Below, in pieces: positions 53,287 to 63,685 of a stretch of 64,000 bases of DNA. Origin of the DNA: Methylotenera oryzisoli. Lineage in GTDB: Bacteria > Pseudomonadota > Gammaproteobacteria > Burkholderiales > Methylophilaceae. A program made the position numbers and the translations under genes. How positions within the stretch are numbered: position 1 is the stretch's first letter; the number at the start of each line of letters is the position of its first letter. The stretch is taken from assembly GCA_945907735.1 (NCBI GenBank), contig CAMDTL010000009.1, positions 1 through 64,000 of the forward strand, given 5' to 3'. The notes beneath the pieces are model-generated. The model searched no databases. It worked only from the letters and a program-made list of their open reading frames with translations, and was not told the origin of the DNA.

Positions 53287-53676
53287 TTATTCGGCTACAA
53301 CCGCTTCAGTGCTTGTGTCTGGACGATCTACCAACTCAACCAAGGCCATAGGTGCATTATCACCATTGCGAAAGCCACACTTCAGAATACGCAAATAACC
53401 ACCATTACGCGCATTGTAACGCGGGCCAAGCTCACCAAATAGCTTGCCGACAATATCACGATCGCGCAAACGGCTAAATGCGATACGACGATTGGCCAAT
53501 GTTGCATCTTTGCCTAGTGTAATCAAAGGCTCTGCATATTTACGCAACTCTTTTGCTTTTGGCAGAGTTGTTCTGATAATTTCATGGCGTAATAATGAAA
53601 CAGACATATTACGAAACATCGCTGCACGATGGCTGCTAGTGCGATTTAATTTACGATTGCTATTACCGTGACGCAT
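53287..53676 (-). CDS. rplQ: Ribosomal protein L17
   Basis: 129 residues, [20 protein letters not shown] at the start, which is the family signature; the C-terminal Glu/Val tail is variable. Last gene of the leftward ribosomal run, 34 bases after rpoA. Confidence 0.97.
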   Translation of the reverse strand: MRHGNSNRKLNRTSSHRAAMFRNMSVSLLRHEIIRTTLPKAKELRKYAEPLITLGKDATLANRRIAFSRLRDRDIVGKLFGELGPRYNARNGGYLRILKCGFRNGDNAPMALVELVDRPDTSTEAVVAE

Positions 53677-53710
53677 AGTAATTCCTTAATTTTCTTTAAT
53701 AATTTCTGAC

Positions 53711-54697
53711 TTAAGCTTTTTCTAAGCCAACAGGTGGCCAGTTCTCAAGCTTCATGCCCAAAGTTAACCCTTTAGTAGCTAGTACATCCTTAATTTCATT
53801 TAAAGATTTACGGCCTAAGTTAGGGGCTTTTAATAGTTCATTTTCACTACGCTGGATTAAATCACCGATGTAGAAAATGTTCTCTGCTTTTAGGCAATTG
53901 GCAGAACGTACTGTCAACTCTAAATCATCCACTGGACGCAATAAAATTGGATCAACCTGCGGCGCAGATTTTACTTCCACTTCACTTGGTGAGCCTTCTA
54001 AGTTAGCAAATACTGATAATTGACCAATTAAAATACGCGCCGCATCACGAATCGCTTGTTCCGGCTCAATAATGCCGTTAGTTTCAACGTCCATGATTAA
54101 TTTATCTAAATCAGTACGCTGCTCTACGCGCGCGCTTTCAACGTGATAGCTGACTTTGTTAATTGGACTAAATGACGCATCTACCATGATAAAACCTAAG
54201 ATACGGTCTTCTTCATCGGCTTTTTGGCGCGCTGGAACAGGTTGATAACCACGACCCATTTCAACTTTAACTTCTAAATTAAGTTTGCCACCTTTGGTTA
54301 AATGTGCAATCACATGATTTGGATTGACGATTTCAGCATCGTGACCAGTATCAAAATCGCCAGCTGTCACTATACCTTCAGTAGATTTATTCAGCGTTAG
54401 AATCGTTTCTGACTTATTGTTTAGTTTTAATGCTACACCTTTAAGGTTGAGTAAAATGTCTACAACATCTTCTTGCACACCATCAATGGTTGAATATTCG
54501 TGCACAACACCATCAATTTTAACTTCAGTAATCGCAAAGCCTGGCATTGATGACAACAGTACACGGCGCAGTGCATTGCCTAACGTATAGCCAAAACCAC
54601 GCTCCATCGGCTCCAAAGTCACGCGCGCACGTAGCGGCGTGATCACTTCGACATCGACTACATGTGGTTTTAAATATTCGGTTGGATTGTTTTGCAT
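53711..54697 (-). CDS. rpoA: RNA polymerase alpha subunit
   Basis: 328 residues from the ATG at 54697, which has an AAGGAAA ribosome site; a longer frame to 54739 lacks one. N-terminal dimerisation domain with [14 protein letters not shown] and [16 protein letters not shown]-type blocks, and a C-terminal domain (about 245-328) with [37 protein letters not shown]-like contacts (quoted in parts) for UP elements and activators. Between rpsD and rplQ as in most proteobacteria. Confidence 0.98.
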   Translation of the reverse strand: MQNNPTEYLKPHVVDVEVITPLRARVTLEPMERGFGYTLGNALRRVLLSSMPGFAITEVKIDGVVHEYSTIDGVQEDVVDILLNLKGVALKLNNKSETILTLNKSTEGIVTAGDFDTGHDAEIVNPNHVIAHLTKGGKLNLEVKVEMGRGYQPVPARQKADEEDRILGFIMVDASFSPINKVSYHVESARVEQRTDLDKLIMDVETNGIIEPEQAIRDAARILIGQLSVFANLEGSPSEVEVKSAPQVDPILLRPVDDLELTVRSANCLKAENIFYIGDLIQRSENELLKAPNLGRKSLNEIKDVLATKGLTLGMKLENWPPVGLEKA

Positions 54698-54746
54698 AAG
54701 TTTCCTTGACGTAATTGGGTGAATGAGCGTTTTTACCAAGTACTAA

Positions 54747-55376
54747 TTACTTAGAATACAACTCTACGACCAATGATTCGTTAATGGTTGAAGGCAAATC
54801 ATCACGTTGCGGTTTAGATTTGAATGTGCCAGTCAATGCCTTCACATTCACTTCTAACCATGCTGGGAAGCCGCGTTGTTCAGCCGCTTCAAGCGCACCT
54901 TTAATGCGCAATTGTGTTTTTGATGCCTCCGCCACAGAAACCACATCACCAGCTTTTACTTGGTATGATGGGATATTGACACGTTTACCATTCACCAAAA
55001 TGCTGTTATGACGCACAATCTGACGTGCTTCAGTACGCGAACCACCTAAGCCCATGCGGAACGCAACGTTATCTAAACGGCACTCAAGCAATTGCAATAG
55101 GTTTTCACCAGTAATACCTTTTTGACGATCAGCTTCAGCGTAATAACTACGGAACTGACCTTCTAAAATACCGTAAATACGGCGAACTTTTTGTTTTTCG
55201 CGCAATTGCACACCGTAATCTGACAAACGTGAATTGCGGCGCTGACCATGTTGACCAGGCGGAAAGTTACGTTTTTCAATTGCACATTTATCCGTAAAGC
55301 ATTTTTCAGCTTTTAAAAACAGTTTTTCGCCTTCACGACGGCACTGACGGCATTTTGGGTCTAAATTTCTAGCCAA
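54747..55376 (-). CDS. rpsD: Ribosomal protein S4 (zinc-binding form)
   Basis: 209 residues. The N-terminus has four Cys (9, 12, 26, 31), the zinc-binding arrangement of C+ S4, then the S4 RNA-binding domain ([20 protein letters not shown]). In E. coli S4 represses the alpha operon through the rpsM leader; an equivalent site cannot be proven here. 20 bases after rpsK. Confidence 0.97.
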   Translation of the reverse strand: MARNLDPKCRQCRREGEKLFLKAEKCFTDKCAIEKRNFPPGQHGQRRNSRLSDYGVQLREKQKVRRIYGILEGQFRSYYAEADRQKGITGENLLQLLECRLDNVAFRMGLGGSRTEARQIVRHNSILVNGKRVNIPSYQVKAGDVVSVAEASKTQLRIKGALEAAEQRGFPAWLEVNVKALTGTFKSKPQRDDLPSTINESLVVELYSK

Positions 55377-55396
55377 GATAGTTCTCCAGTAATCTA

Positions 55397-55786
55397 TTAG
55401 ATGCGACGTTTTTTGGGTGGGCGGCAGCCATTATGCGGCACTGGCGTCACATCTGTGATGCTGGTAATTTTAAAACCAGCCGCATTAAGTGCGCGCACCG
55501 CTGATTCACGGCCTGGGCCTGGACCTTTAATACGCACTTCTAAATTTTTAACACCCGACTCCTGTGCTGATTTACCAGCCACCTCTGCCGCAACTTGTGC
55601 AGCAAATGGCGTACTTTTACGTGAGCCTTTAAAGCCTTGACCACCAGAAGTCGCCCATGACAAGGCATTGCCTTGACGATCTGTAATAGTGATGATGGTA
55701 TTGTTAAATGACGCATGCACGTGGGCAATGCCCTCGGCGATGTTCTTTTTAACTTTTTTTCTTACGCGTACATTAGCTTTTGCCAT
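55397..55786 (-). CDS. rpsK: Ribosomal protein S11
   Basis: 129 residues; [18 protein letters not shown] and the C-terminal [13 protein letters not shown] are invariant S11 features. Platform protein contacting mRNA. 39 bases after rpsM. Confidence 0.98.
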   Translation of the reverse strand: MAKANVRVRKKVKKNIAEGIAHVHASFNNTIITITDRQGNALSWATSGGQGFKGSRKSTPFAAQVAAEVAGKSAQESGVKNLEVRIKGPGPGRESAVRALNAAGFKITSITDVTPVPHNGCRPPKKRRI

Positions 55787-55825
55787 GTTGTACTGTTCCT
55801 AACAAATAAATCTTAATAAATTAAA

Positions 55826-56188
55826 CTACTTAGCTTGCTTAATGGCTTTAACTGGGCCTTTACGCGTACGTGCATTCGTCTTGGTACGCTGACCACGAAC
55901 TGGCAAGCCACGACGATGACGTACACCACGATAGCAACCTAAATCCATCAGACGCTTGATATTCATAGAAACTTCGCGGCGTAAGTCGCCTTCCACTTTT
56001 ACTTTAGCCACTTCGTCACGAAGTTTTTCCACGTCAGCATCGTTAAGATCTTTCACTTTTGTGGAAGCTAAAACACCAGCAGCAACACAAATTTTTTGTG
56101 CTGTATTTCTACCAATACCAAAAATCGCGGTTAAGGCGATTTCAGCGTGTTTATTATTTGGGATATTAACCCCAGCAATACGAGCCAT
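55826..56188 (-). CDS. rpsM: Ribosomal protein S13
   Basis: 120 residues; [20 protein letters not shown] at the start and [20 protein letters not shown] near the end. Head protein contacting the P-site tRNA. First gene after a good promoter, with a leader of about 48 bases. Confidence 0.98.
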   Translation of the reverse strand: MARIAGVNIPNNKHAEIALTAIFGIGRNTAQKICVAAGVLASTKVKDLNDADVEKLRDEVAKVKVEGDLRREVSMNIKRLMDLGCYRGVRHRRGLPVRGQRTKTNARTRKGPVKAIKQAK

Positions 56189-56242
56189 ACTTTAACTCCA
56201 AAACAAATCGCAATATACAGCGACCAAATAAAAAAGCCTTAA

Positions 56243-56271
56243 ATTTTAGCAGCTTGAGCTTATACTTTCAA
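56243..56271 (-). promoter_or_regulatory. Sigma-70 promoter of the alpha operon (rpsM)
   Basis: Reading leftward: TTGAAA (56266-56271), 17-base spacer, TAAAAT (56243-56248), in the 124-base rpmJ-rpsM gap. Start near 56236. Confidence 0.65.
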
Positions 56272-56312
56272 ACTGATTGCTGCAAACTTAAGCATTTTAA
56301 CAATGAATAACA

Positions 56313-56426
56313 TTAACCTTGACGTTGCTTGTGACGTGGATCTGTACAAATAATACGTACCACACCACGACGACGCACAACCTTACAATTGCGACATAAT
56401 GCTTTTACTGATGCACGAACTCTCAT
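56313..56426 (-). CDS. rpmJ: Ribosomal protein L36 (zinc-ribbon form)
   Basis: 37 residues, [17 protein letters not shown] to KQRQG. Cys11, Cys14, Cys27 and His32 form the zinc site. 41 bases after secY; no infA gene lies between. Confidence 0.96.
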   Translation of the reverse strand: MRVRASVKALCRNCKVVRRRGVVRIICTDPRHKQRQG

Positions 56427-56467
56427 AATTTACCTCAACACCAATTAAATCTATTCATAAAAACCAC

Positions 56468-57787
56468 CTAGCGCGTTGCTGCGCCACCCTTAAAGTTCGC
56501 TTTTTTGAGCAAACCTTCGTATTGATGTGACATCAAGTGTGATTGCACTTGCGTCATAAAATCCATAGTGACCACCACAATAATCAGCAGTGAAGTGCCG
56601 CCAAAGTAAAACGGCGTATTAAATTTTAATCTTAAAAACTCTGGCAACAGGCATACCAACGTGATGTAAATCGCACCTATCAAGGTCAAACGACCCATAA
56701 TCTTATCGATATACTTCGCGGTTTGCTCGCCAGGACGAATACCAGGCACAAACGCACCGCTTTTCTTTAAGTTGTCAGCAGTTTCTTTTGGGTTAAAAAC
56801 CAATGCCGTATAAAAAAAACAAAAAAACATAATCGCAGCTGCAAAAAACAAAATATAAATTGGCTGACCTGGCGACAACACGTTGCTGATGTCTTTTAAC
56901 CAATACAGCTTCTCGCTACTTCCAAACCAACCCGCTAACGTGGCTGGGAACAAAATAATACTTGAAGCAAATATTGGTGGGATCACGCCCGCCATATTCA
57001 GCTTCAAAGGCAAATGCGTGGTTTGGCCGCCATATACTTTATTACCCACTTGGCGCTTGGCGTAGTTCACCGTAATTTTACGTTGCCCACGCTCTACAAA
57101 CACGACCAAAGCCGTTACCAATAACACTGCTACAAATAAAAACATCACTAATGGTATTGAAAAAGCACCTGTACGTGCCAACTCTAACGTACCGCCAATC
57201 GCGCTTGGCAAGCCAGCCACAATGCCGGCAAAAATGATAATAGAAATTCCATTGCCAATACCGCGTTCCGTAATTTGCTCGCCTAACCACATCAAAAACA
57301 TGGTGCCGCTCACCAACGTTACTACCGCAGTCAACCTAAATGCCATGCTAGGATCTAACACCAAACCGGCTTGTCCTTCTAACGCAATTGCAATGCCTAG
57401 CGCTTGAAACGTGGCCAATATTACCGTGCCATAGCGCGTATATTTAGTAATGGTGCGCCTGCCAGCTTCGCCTTCTTTTTTCAATTGCTCCAGTTTTGGA
57501 GAAACCACCGTGGCCAACTGCATGATAATCGATGCAGAAATGTAAGGCATAATCCCTAACGCAAACACGGTAAAGCGAGATAACGCACCCCCTGAGAACA
57601 TGTTGAACATGCCCAAAATACCATTGTTTTGCGAATCAAATAGTTGCTTCAACACGGCTGGATCAATGCCTGGTACTGGTATATGCGCCCCTAAGCGGAA
57701 TATCACCAATGCACCTAATACAAACCACAAGCGGCTTTTCAGCTCGCTCATTTTACCAACTGCACTTAAAAGACTATCTTGCGCCAA
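56468..57787 (-). CDS. secY: Preprotein translocase subunit SecY
   Basis: Pore of the Sec translocon, with ten membrane helices. 439 residues: [12 protein letters not shown] (plug region), [21 protein letters not shown], and the C-terminal cytosolic loops [16 protein letters not shown] and [15 protein letters not shown]. Sits between rplO and rpmJ as in the spc operon. Confidence 0.98.
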   Translation of the reverse strand: MAQDSLLSAVGKMSELKSRLWFVLGALVIFRLGAHIPVPGIDPAVLKQLFDSQNNGILGMFNMFSGGALSRFTVFALGIMPYISASIIMQLATVVSPKLEQLKKEGEAGRRTITKYTRYGTVILATFQALGIAIALEGQAGLVLDPSMAFRLTAVVTLVSGTMFLMWLGEQITERGIGNGISIIIFAGIVAGLPSAIGGTLELARTGAFSIPLVMFLFVAVLLVTALVVFVERGQRKITVNYAKRQVGNKVYGGQTTHLPLKLNMAGVIPPIFASSIILFPATLAGWFGSSEKLYWLKDISNVLSPGQPIYILFFAAAIMFFCFFYTALVFNPKETADNLKKSGAFVPGIRPGEQTAKYIDKIMGRLTLIGAIYITLVCLLPEFLRLKFNTPFYFGGTSLLIIVVVTMDFMTQVQSHLMSHQYEGLLKKANFKGGAATR

Positions 57788-57806
57788 TGCTTATCTCTTT
57801 ATATAT

Positions 57807-58250
57807 CTACGCTGATGCTTCTAATACTTTGCCGCCAGCCGCTTCAATCGCAGCGCGCGCGCCTTTAGTTAGCAGCAAACCAGTCAGGTTAAGTTTTTTG
57901 GTGATTTCACCAGATAAGAATACTTTAGCAGCCAAAGCATTGCCAGAAATCACATTGGCCTGCTTTAACACCAACAAGTCTATCGTATCTACAGGCAAAT
58001 CATTTAACTCAGAGGTGCGCACATGTGCGGTATCTGCCTTAGTGAGCGATTTAAAGCCACGTTTTGGCAAACGACGTTGCAAAGGCATTTGACCGCCTTC
58101 GAAACCAACTTTATGAAAACCACCAGTACGTGATTTTTGACCTTTATGGCCCCGACCAGCGGTTTTACCGAAACCAGAACCAATACCACGACCAACACGG
58201 CGACGTTCTTTTTTAGCGCCTTCTGCAGGCTTAATTGTATTTAACTGCAT
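57807..58250 (-). CDS. rplO: Ribosomal protein L15
   Basis: 147 residues; the Gly-rich [20 protein letters not shown] tract near the N-terminus is diagnostic. Start shares one base with the rpmD stop (TAATG-type coupling). 19 bases before secY. Confidence 0.97.
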   Translation of the reverse strand: MQLNTIKPAEGAKKERRRVGRGIGSGFGKTAGRGHKGQKSRTGGFHKVGFEGGQMPLQRRLPKRGFKSLTKADTAHVRTSELNDLPVDTIDLLVLKQANVISGNALAAKVFLSGEITKKLNLTGLLLTKGARAAIEAAGGKVLEASA

Positions 58251-58450
58251 TATCCCTCTACCTTTACCAGATAGTTAACAGCATTGATCATGCCACGAAT
58301 TGCTGGCGTATCTTGCAATTCAACTGTATGACGGATGCGGCGTAAACCCAAACCCCTTACAGTCGCTTTATGCGCTTCAATTCTACCAATTACGCTTTTT
58401 ACCAGCGTCACTTTTATTGTTGCAACGTTCTTTTCAGCTTTGGCCATCAT
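58250..58450 (-). CDS. rpmD: Ribosomal protein L30
   Basis: 65 or 66 residues: [20 protein letters not shown], then [20 protein letters not shown] in the family pattern. Two ATG codons (58450, 58447) follow each other; the first shares one base with the rpsE stop. Confidence 0.96.
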   Translation of the reverse strand: MMAKAEKNVATIKVTLVKSVIGRIEAHKATVRGLGLRRIRHTVELQDTPAIRGMINAVNYLVKVEG

Positions 58451-58962
58451 TAACCTCTAATTTCTTCTACTGATTTGCCGCGTTTTGCTGCAATTTCTGC
58501 TGGGGTATTCATTGATTCTAAGCCATTTAATGTAGCGCGAACCAAGTTGTAAGGATTTGTTGAACCGATACATTTAGCCACCACATTGGTAATGCCCATC
58601 ACTTCAAAAATCGCGCGCATTGCGCCACCCGCAATAATGCCAGTACCTTCTGAAGCAGGCTGAATAAACACTTTAGCGGCGCCGTGAACACCAGTCACAG
58701 CGTGGTGTAGCGTACCGTTGTTCAAATTTACTTTTAACATGCCGCGACGCGCTTCATCCATGGCTTTTTGCACAGCTACTGGCACTTCACGCGCCTTGCC
58801 TTTGCCCATGCCTACTGCGCCATCGCCATCACCGACCACTGTCAATGCTGCGAAACTCATGATACGACCACCTTTAACCGTTTTACTAACGCGGTTTACG
58901 GTAATCATTTTTTCACGCAAACCATCGGTTTGCTGTGATTGCTGTTCGATTTCTCTAGCCAT
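58450..58962 (-). CDS. rpsE: Ribosomal protein S5
   Basis: 170 residues; dsRBD-like N half ([20 protein letters not shown], partly quoted) and [18 protein letters not shown]. Decoding-fidelity protein. 17 bases after rplR. Confidence 0.98.
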   Translation of the reverse strand: MAREIEQQSQQTDGLREKMITVNRVSKTVKGGRIMSFAALTVVGDGDGAVGMGKGKAREVPVAVQKAMDEARRGMLKVNLNNGTLHHAVTGVHGAAKVFIQPASEGTGIIAGGAMRAIFEVMGITNVVAKCIGSTNPYNLVRATLNGLESMNTPAEIAAKRGKSVEEIRG

Positions 58963-58979
58963 TATCTATCTCGCCTAAA

Positions 58980-59333
58980 TTAGAATGACAGACCGTTTTC
59001 ACGCGCAGCTTCTGCTAACGCCTTGATACGACCATGATATTTGTAGCCTGAACGATCAAAAGCAACTGTGGTAATACCAGCTTTTTTTGCTTTTTCAGCA
59101 ATCAATTTGCCAATTGCAGCAGCAGCTTCTACATTGCCACCATTTTTTACTTGTTTACGTACATCTGCTTCAACAGTTGAAGCGCTAGCCAATACTTTAT
59201 CGCCCGTTTCAGCAATAATTTGTGCATAAATATGCGTATTGGTGCGATGCACGCTTAAACGTGTAACTTTTAACTCGGCAATTTTGGCACGGGTTTTACG
59301 TGCACGGCGCAAGCGGTTATTTACGTTGTTCAT
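58980..59333 (-). CDS. rplR: Ribosomal protein L18
   Basis: 117 residues; [16 protein letters not shown] and the C-terminal [20 protein letters not shown] are typical. Binds 5S rRNA. 31 bases after rplF. Confidence 0.97.
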   Translation of the reverse strand: MNNVNNRLRRARKTRAKIAELKVTRLSVHRTNTHIYAQIIAETGDKVLASASTVEADVRKQVKNGGNVEAAAAIGKLIAEKAKKAGITTVAFDRSGYKYHGRIKALAEAARENGLSF

Positions 59334-59364
59334 TGTCTTAAGTCCTAATTGTTTTTTCGGTTAC

Positions 59365-59898
59365 TTATTTCTTTTTGGTTTCTTTAATCGCAACCACTTC
59401 GTCTGAATAGCGAACACCTTTACCTTTGTAAGGCTCTGGCGCACGATAAGCACGAATTTGAGCGGCTACTTGACCAATCACTTGCTTGTCCGTCCCAGTC
59501 AAAATGACTTCTGTTGGAGTTGGAGTAACAACCGTAACGCCTACTGGCATTTTATGGCTAATTGGATGTGAATAGCCCAGCTCTAAATTAAGCATTTCGC
59601 CTTGCGCATTGGCTTTATAACCAACACCTACCAACGTTAATTTGCGCGTAAAGCCTGCAGAAACACCCTGTACCATATTAGCAACTAAAGCGCGCACAGT
59701 ACCTGACATAGCGCGAGAATGCTGAGTATCGCTAGTGGCAGCGAATGTAACTGTTTCGCCTTCGCGCTTTAAAGTGACCGCATTCGTAAGGGCTTGTGAA
59801 AGCTTACCTAATGGGCCATTCACAGCAATACTGTTTGCAGTTAATATCACTTCAACTTTTTCTGGAATAGCGACTGGATTTTTAGCAACACGTGACAT
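59365..59898 (-). CDS. rplF: Ribosomal protein L6
   Basis: 177 residues, with two tandem L6 domains; LTLVGVGYKANAQG and RAPEPYKGKGVRYSDE are conserved. Ten bases after rpsH. Confidence 0.98.
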   Translation of the reverse strand: MSRVAKNPVAIPEKVEVILTANSIAVNGPLGKLSQALTNAVTLKREGETVTFAATSDTQHSRAMSGTVRALVANMVQGVSAGFTRKLTLVGVGYKANAQGEMLNLELGYSHPISHKMPVGVTVVTPTPTEVILTGTDKQVIGQVAAQIRAYRAPEPYKGKGVRYSDEVVAIKETKKK

Positions 59899-59908
59899 TT
59901 GCTTCTCC

Positions 59909-60304
59909 TTAAGCCACTACGCAGAGCACTTCACCACCGATACCGGCTGCTTGTGCTTTACGATCTGTCATTACACCCTTAGATGTAGACAATATTGTCA
60001 CACCAAGACCATTCATTACTTTAGGGATATTTTGGCTACCCTTATAAACACGCAAGCCAGGTTTGCTAACGCGGTCAATTTTCTCAATCACAGGACGGCC
60101 AGCGTAGTATTTTAAACTAATGCTTAATAAAGGCTTACCCTCATTTGCAATCACTGCAAAATCATCAATATAGCCTTCATCTTTCAACACAACGGCGATA
60201 GCGCCTTTGAGCTTAGATGCCGGCATAGAAACTGACAGCTTATTTACACCTTGCGCATTACGAATGCGCGTTAGCATATCGGCAATCGGATCACTCATAC
60301 TCAT
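59909..60304 (-). CDS. rpsH: Ribosomal protein S8
   Basis: 131 residues; [15 protein letters not shown] at the start and [20 protein letters not shown] near the end. In E. coli S8 represses the spc operon at rplE. Start may be the second Met (60298). Confidence 0.98.
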   Translation of the reverse strand: MSMSDPIADMLTRIRNAQGVNKLSVSMPASKLKGAIAVVLKDEGYIDDFAVIANEGKPLLSISLKYYAGRPVIEKIDRVSKPGLRVYKGSQNIPKVMNGLGVTILSTSKGVMTDRKAQAAGIGGEVLCVVA

Positions 60305-60318
60305 AATCTATTCCTCCG

Positions 60319-60624
60319 TTACCAACTAGCTTTGGTGATGCCTGGCACTTGGCCACTCATCATCAAATCGCGCAATTTGCTGCGACCGATACCAAATTTA
60401 CTGTAAACACCACGTGGGCGACCAGTTAACGCGCAACGGTTACGTAGGCGTACTGGACTTGAGTTACGTGGCAGACTTTGCAATTTTAAACGCGCATCAC
60501 GACGATCTTCTGCAGTTGCTTTTTGATCACCAATAATTGCGTTTAAAGCATCGCGTTTTTCTGCGAATTTTTTTACGGTGTCGCGACGTTTGATTTCGCG
60601 CTCTGTCATACATGTTTTTGCCAT
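60319..60624 (-). CDS. rpsN: Ribosomal protein S14 (zinc-free long form)
   Basis: 101 residues without the CxxC...CxxC zinc site; [19 protein letters not shown] is the family hallmark. The length is that of the C- form. 14 bases before rpsH. Confidence 0.97.
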   Translation of the reverse strand: MAKTCMTEREIKRRDTVKKFAEKRDALNAIIGDQKATAEDRRDARLKLQSLPRNSSPVRLRNRCALTGRPRGVYSKFGIGRSKLRDLMMSGQVPGITKASW

Positions 60625-60627
60625 GTC

Positions 60628-61167
60628 TTAACCTCTAAAAGGAAAACTAAACGCAACCAATAAAGCTTTGGCTTCTTCGTCTGTTTTTGCCGTTGTCGTA
60701 ATCGTAATATTCATGCCGCGAATCGCATCAATTTTGTCATATTCAATTTCCGGGAATATGATTTGCTCTTTCACGCCCATATTGTAGTTACCGCGACCAT
60801 CAAAAGATTTACCTGGAATACCACGGAAATCGCGAATACGCGGAATTGCCACTGTTACCAAGCGATCTAAGAATTCGTACATGCGCTCACGGCGCAATGT
60901 CACTTTACAACCAACAGGGTAATCATCACGGATTTTAAATGCAGCGACAGATTTTTTGGCCTTGGTCACCACTACTTTTTGACCGGCAATTTTTTCCATA
61001 TCACCAACTGCATTTTCCATCACTTTTTTATCCGCAACCGCTTCGCCGACACCCATATTTAAGGTGATTTTTTCAATGCGAGGCACTTGCATGATTGAAG
61101 TGTAACCAAATTGCTCAGTCATTTTTTTAACAACTGAGTCTTTATAAAATTGTTTTAAGCGCGCCAT
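60628..61167 (-). CDS. rplE: Ribosomal protein L5
   Basis: 179 residues; [20 protein letters not shown] and [20 protein letters not shown] are conserved. 5S rRNA-binding protein. Three bases before rpsN. Confidence 0.98.
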   Translation of the reverse strand: MARLKQFYKDSVVKKMTEQFGYTSIMQVPRIEKITLNMGVGEAVADKKVMENAVGDMEKIAGQKVVVTKAKKSVAAFKIRDDYPVGCKVTLRRERMYEFLDRLVTVAIPRIRDFRGIPGKSFDGRGNYNMGVKEQIIFPEIEYDKIDAIRGMNITITTTAKTDEEAKALLVAFSFPFRG

Positions 61168-61175
61168 GATTTATC

Positions 61176-61493
61176 CTATGCGTCCACTGCTTCGCCGTTA
61201 GATTTGAATACGCGCACTTTTTTGCCGTCTTTCAAAACCTTATAACCCACACGGTCAGCTTTTTGAGTTGCGGCATTAAATAACGCAACGTTCGAAATAT
61301 CCAGTGGCATCTCTTTACTTACAATACCGCCAGCAACACCTTTTGCTGGATTTGGCTTAGCGTGTTTTTTAGCCACGTTAAGACCTTCAACCACCACATG
61401 ACCAGACTCAAGCACGTTAAGCACAACGCCACGCTTACCTTTGTCTTTGCCTGTATTGACGACCACTTGGTCGCCTTTATGAATTTTGCTCAT
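61176..61493 (-). CDS. rplX: Ribosomal protein L24
   Basis: 105 residues with a KOW motif at the N-terminus ([19 protein letters not shown]). Initiates 50S assembly. Eight bases before rplE. Confidence 0.97.
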   Translation of the reverse strand: MSKIHKGDQVVVNTGKDKGKRGVVLNVLESGHVVVEGLNVAKKHAKPNPAKGVAGGIVSKEMPLDISNVALFNAATQKADRVGYKVLKDGKKVRVFKSNGEAVDA

Positions 61494-61509
61494 CTATTGT
61501 CCTTATCCC

Positions 61510-61878
61510 TTACAGCACTTCAGGCGCAAGAGAAACAATTTTCATGAATTTTTCAGTGCGTAATTCACGAGTTACTGGGCCGAAAATACGGGTACCAATC
61601 GGTTCTAATTTATTGTTAAGTAGCACAGCTGCATTAGTGTCAAATTTAATCAATGAACCATCTGGACGACGCACGCCTTTAGCCGTACGTACCACAACAG
61701 CACTGTAAACTTCACCTTTTTTAACGCGACCACGTGGCGCAGCATCTTTAATGCTGACCTTAATGATGTCGCCTATACCAGCGTAACGACGCTTTGAGCC
61801 GCCGATAACTTTGATGCACTGCACAGAGCGAGCACCCGTATTGTCGGCAACTTCTAGCCGAGATTGCATTTGAATCAT
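61510..61878 (-). CDS. rplN: Ribosomal protein L14
   Basis: 122 residues from the ATG at 61878, the standard L14 length, with a GGAGA ribosome site; the longer frame to 61893 is not conserved. [20 protein letters not shown] is the signature. First gene of the spc block, behind its own promoter and a leader hairpin. Confidence 0.97.
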   Translation of the reverse strand: MIQMQSRLEVADNTGARSVQCIKVIGGSKRRYAGIGDIIKVSIKDAAPRGRVKKGEVYSAVVVRTAKGVRRPDGSLIKFDTNAAVLLNNKLEPIGTRIFGPVTRELRTEKFMKIVSLAPEVL

Positions 61879-61964
61879 GAGAATAATCTCCAACTTAATC
61901 CGTTAAACCAACACCAGCCACATGAACTTAATCAAAACGGCCAGTAGACCACGGTCAGTATTGG

Positions 61965-62008
61965 GGTACTTGCTTTTATGAATTTTTAATTAAAAATTCA
62001 CGAGTACC
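61965..62008 (-). ncRNA. Hairpin in the rplN (spc) leader
   Basis: A perfect 20-base palindrome (61980-61999, GAATTTTTAATTAAAAATTC) sits inside outer arms GGTACT/AGTACC. It lies downstream of the promoter start point, so it would be in the mRNA leader. A role in spc control is possible but unproven. Confidence 0.5.
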
Positions 62009-62020
62009 GAAAAGTCCAAC

Positions 62021-62050
62021 ATTATAGCGGGAATCTATGTTGCGAAGCAA
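62021..62050 (-). promoter_or_regulatory. Sigma-70 promoter of the spc operon (rplN)
   Basis: Reading leftward: TTGCTT (62045-62050), 18-base spacer, TATAAT (62021-62026). It lies in the 201-base gap between rpsQ and rplN, the usual S10/spc boundary. Start near 62014. Confidence 0.75.
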
Positions 62051-62079
62051 GTCATAAATTCCTTTTTATTACATCTTTT

Positions 62080-62340
62080 TTAAGCTTTAACAACCACTTT
62101 ACTCACAACCCAAGTCTTGGTTTTAGACATTGGGCGGCTTTCAGTAATAGTCACTAAATCGCCTTCTTTACATTCATTTTTTTCATCATGTGCGTGAAAT
62201 TTATTAGACTTCACCACAACTTTACCGATAAGAGGATGTTTAACTTTTCGCTCTACCAACACCGTAATGGTTTTATCCATTTTATCACTCACTACGCGAC
62301 CGCTGAGCGTGCGCACTACCTTAGTTGCTTCTGTCATCAT
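62080..62340 (-). CDS. rpsQ: Ribosomal protein S17
   Basis: 86 residues; [20 protein letters not shown] is diagnostic. Start overlaps the rpmC stop by one base. Last gene of the S10 block. Confidence 0.97.
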   Translation of the reverse strand: MMTEATKVVRTLSGRVVSDKMDKTITVLVERKVKHPLIGKVVVKSNKFHAHDEKNECKEGDLVTITESRPMSKTKTWVVSKVVVKA

Positions 62341-62534
62341 TAGGCCTGTTTCGCTTTCTCAGCTAATACATGTTTCACACGCGCGACATCCTTGCGTACT
62401 TTACCTAGCTGATCTACTTTGGTTAATTGTTGTGTTGCAACTTGCATACGGAGTGAAAATTGCGCACGACGCAATTCAATTAACTCGGCATTTAATGCCT
62501 CAACACTTTTTGCTCTTAAATCGGTGGCTTTCAT
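62340..62534 (-). CDS. rpmC: Ribosomal protein L29
   Basis: 64 residues: [20 protein letters not shown] and [10 protein letters not shown]-type C-terminus ([13 protein letters not shown]). Lines the peptide exit tunnel. 15 bases after rplP. Confidence 0.97.
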   Translation of the reverse strand: MKATDLRAKSVEALNAELIELRRAQFSLRMQVATQQLTKVDQLGKVRKDVARVKHVLAEKAKQA

Positions 62535-62549
62535 ATTCGCATCCCCTTC

Positions 62550-62966
62550 TTAACTACCAAGTTGACGGGTCATGAAAGTGGTTTCGATTGGTAGCTTTGC
62601 AGCCGCCAAACGGAACGCTTCACGTGCTAGCTCTTCGCTTACACCGTCCATCTCATATAACATTTTACCTGGCTGAATTTGCGCTACGTAGTACTCGGTA
62701 CTACCTTTACCGTTACCCATACGCACTTCAGCTGGTTTTTTTGAAATTGGCTGATCTGGGAAAATACGAATCCACACACGACCACCACGTTTAATGTGAC
62801 GTGTCATAACACGACGAGCCGCTTCAATTTGGCGCGCCGTCAAACGACCACGACCAATGGCTTTTAAACCAAAATCACCAAAACTTACTTTATTACCCGT
62901 TGTTGCAATGCCTTTGTTACGGCCCTTTTGCATCTTGCGGTATTTTTGTCTAGACGGTTGCAGCAT
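62550..62966 (-). CDS. rplP: Ribosomal protein L16
   Basis: 138 residues; [19 protein letters not shown] at the start and [19 protein letters not shown] near the end. Overlaps the rpsC end by 17 bases. Confidence 0.98.
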   Translation of the reverse strand: MLQPSRQKYRKMQKGRNKGIATTGNKVSFGDFGLKAIGRGRLTARQIEAARRVMTRHIKRGGRVWIRIFPDQPISKKPAEVRMGNGKGSTEYYVAQIQPGKMLYEMDGVSEELAREAFRLAAAKLPIETTFMTRQLGS

Positions 62967-63684
62967 CTTTAGCCCTCGGCTTTCTTACTTTTTTATCTGG
63001 TTCAGCAACTGGCGTGGTAGCTGATGCAGTCGCGCCAATTGGCGTTGGTACGTTATCAGCAAAAATCTCGCCTTTAAATACCCACACTTTAATGCCAATA
63101 ATACCGTAGGTAGTTAATGCTTCTGCCACCCCGTAATCAATATCGGCACGCAATGTATGCAATGGCACACGGCCTTCGCGGTACCATTCGGTACGTGCAA
63201 TTTCAATGCCATTTAAGCGGCCTGAGCTCATGATCTTGATGCCTTGTGCGCCTAAACGCATTGCATTTTGCATGGCGCGCTTCATGGCACGGCGGAACAT
63301 CACGCGTTTTTCTAATTGCTGCGCAATCGATTGTGCAATCAATGTGGCATCAATTTCTGGCTTACGCACTTCTTCTATATTCAAATGCACTGGCACGCCC
63401 ATCAGGCCTTGCAATGCTGAACGTAAAGACTCGATGTCTTCACCTTTTTTACCTATCACCACGCCTGGACGGGCGCTGTGAATGGTGATTTTTGCATTTC
63501 TTGCTGGACGCTCAATGATAATCTTACTTACTGCAGCAGCCGCTAATTTTTTATTTAAAAACGCACGCACTTTAATGTCGCTTTGCAACATCTCTGGGAA
63601 GTTTTTGCTATTGGCATACCAACGTGAGGACCAGTTTTTTTGGACACTCAGACGGAAGCCGATTGGATGTATTTTTTGTCCCAT
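62950..63684 (-). CDS. rpsC: Ribosomal protein S3
   Basis: 244 residues with a KH domain ([20 protein letters not shown]) and [14 protein letters not shown] at the start. mRNA-entry helicase protein. One base after rplV. Confidence 0.98.
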   Translation of the reverse strand: MGQKIHPIGFRLSVQKNWSSRWYANSKNFPEMLQSDIKVRAFLNKKLAAAAVSKIIIERPARNAKITIHSARPGVVIGKKGEDIESLRSALQGLMGVPVHLNIEEVRKPEIDATLIAQSIAQQLEKRVMFRRAMKRAMQNAMRLGAQGIKIMSSGRLNGIEIARTEWYREGRVPLHTLRADIDYGVAEALTTYGIIGIKVWVFKGEIFADNVPTPIGATASATTPVAEPDKKVRKPRAKDAATV

Positions 63685-63685
63685 G

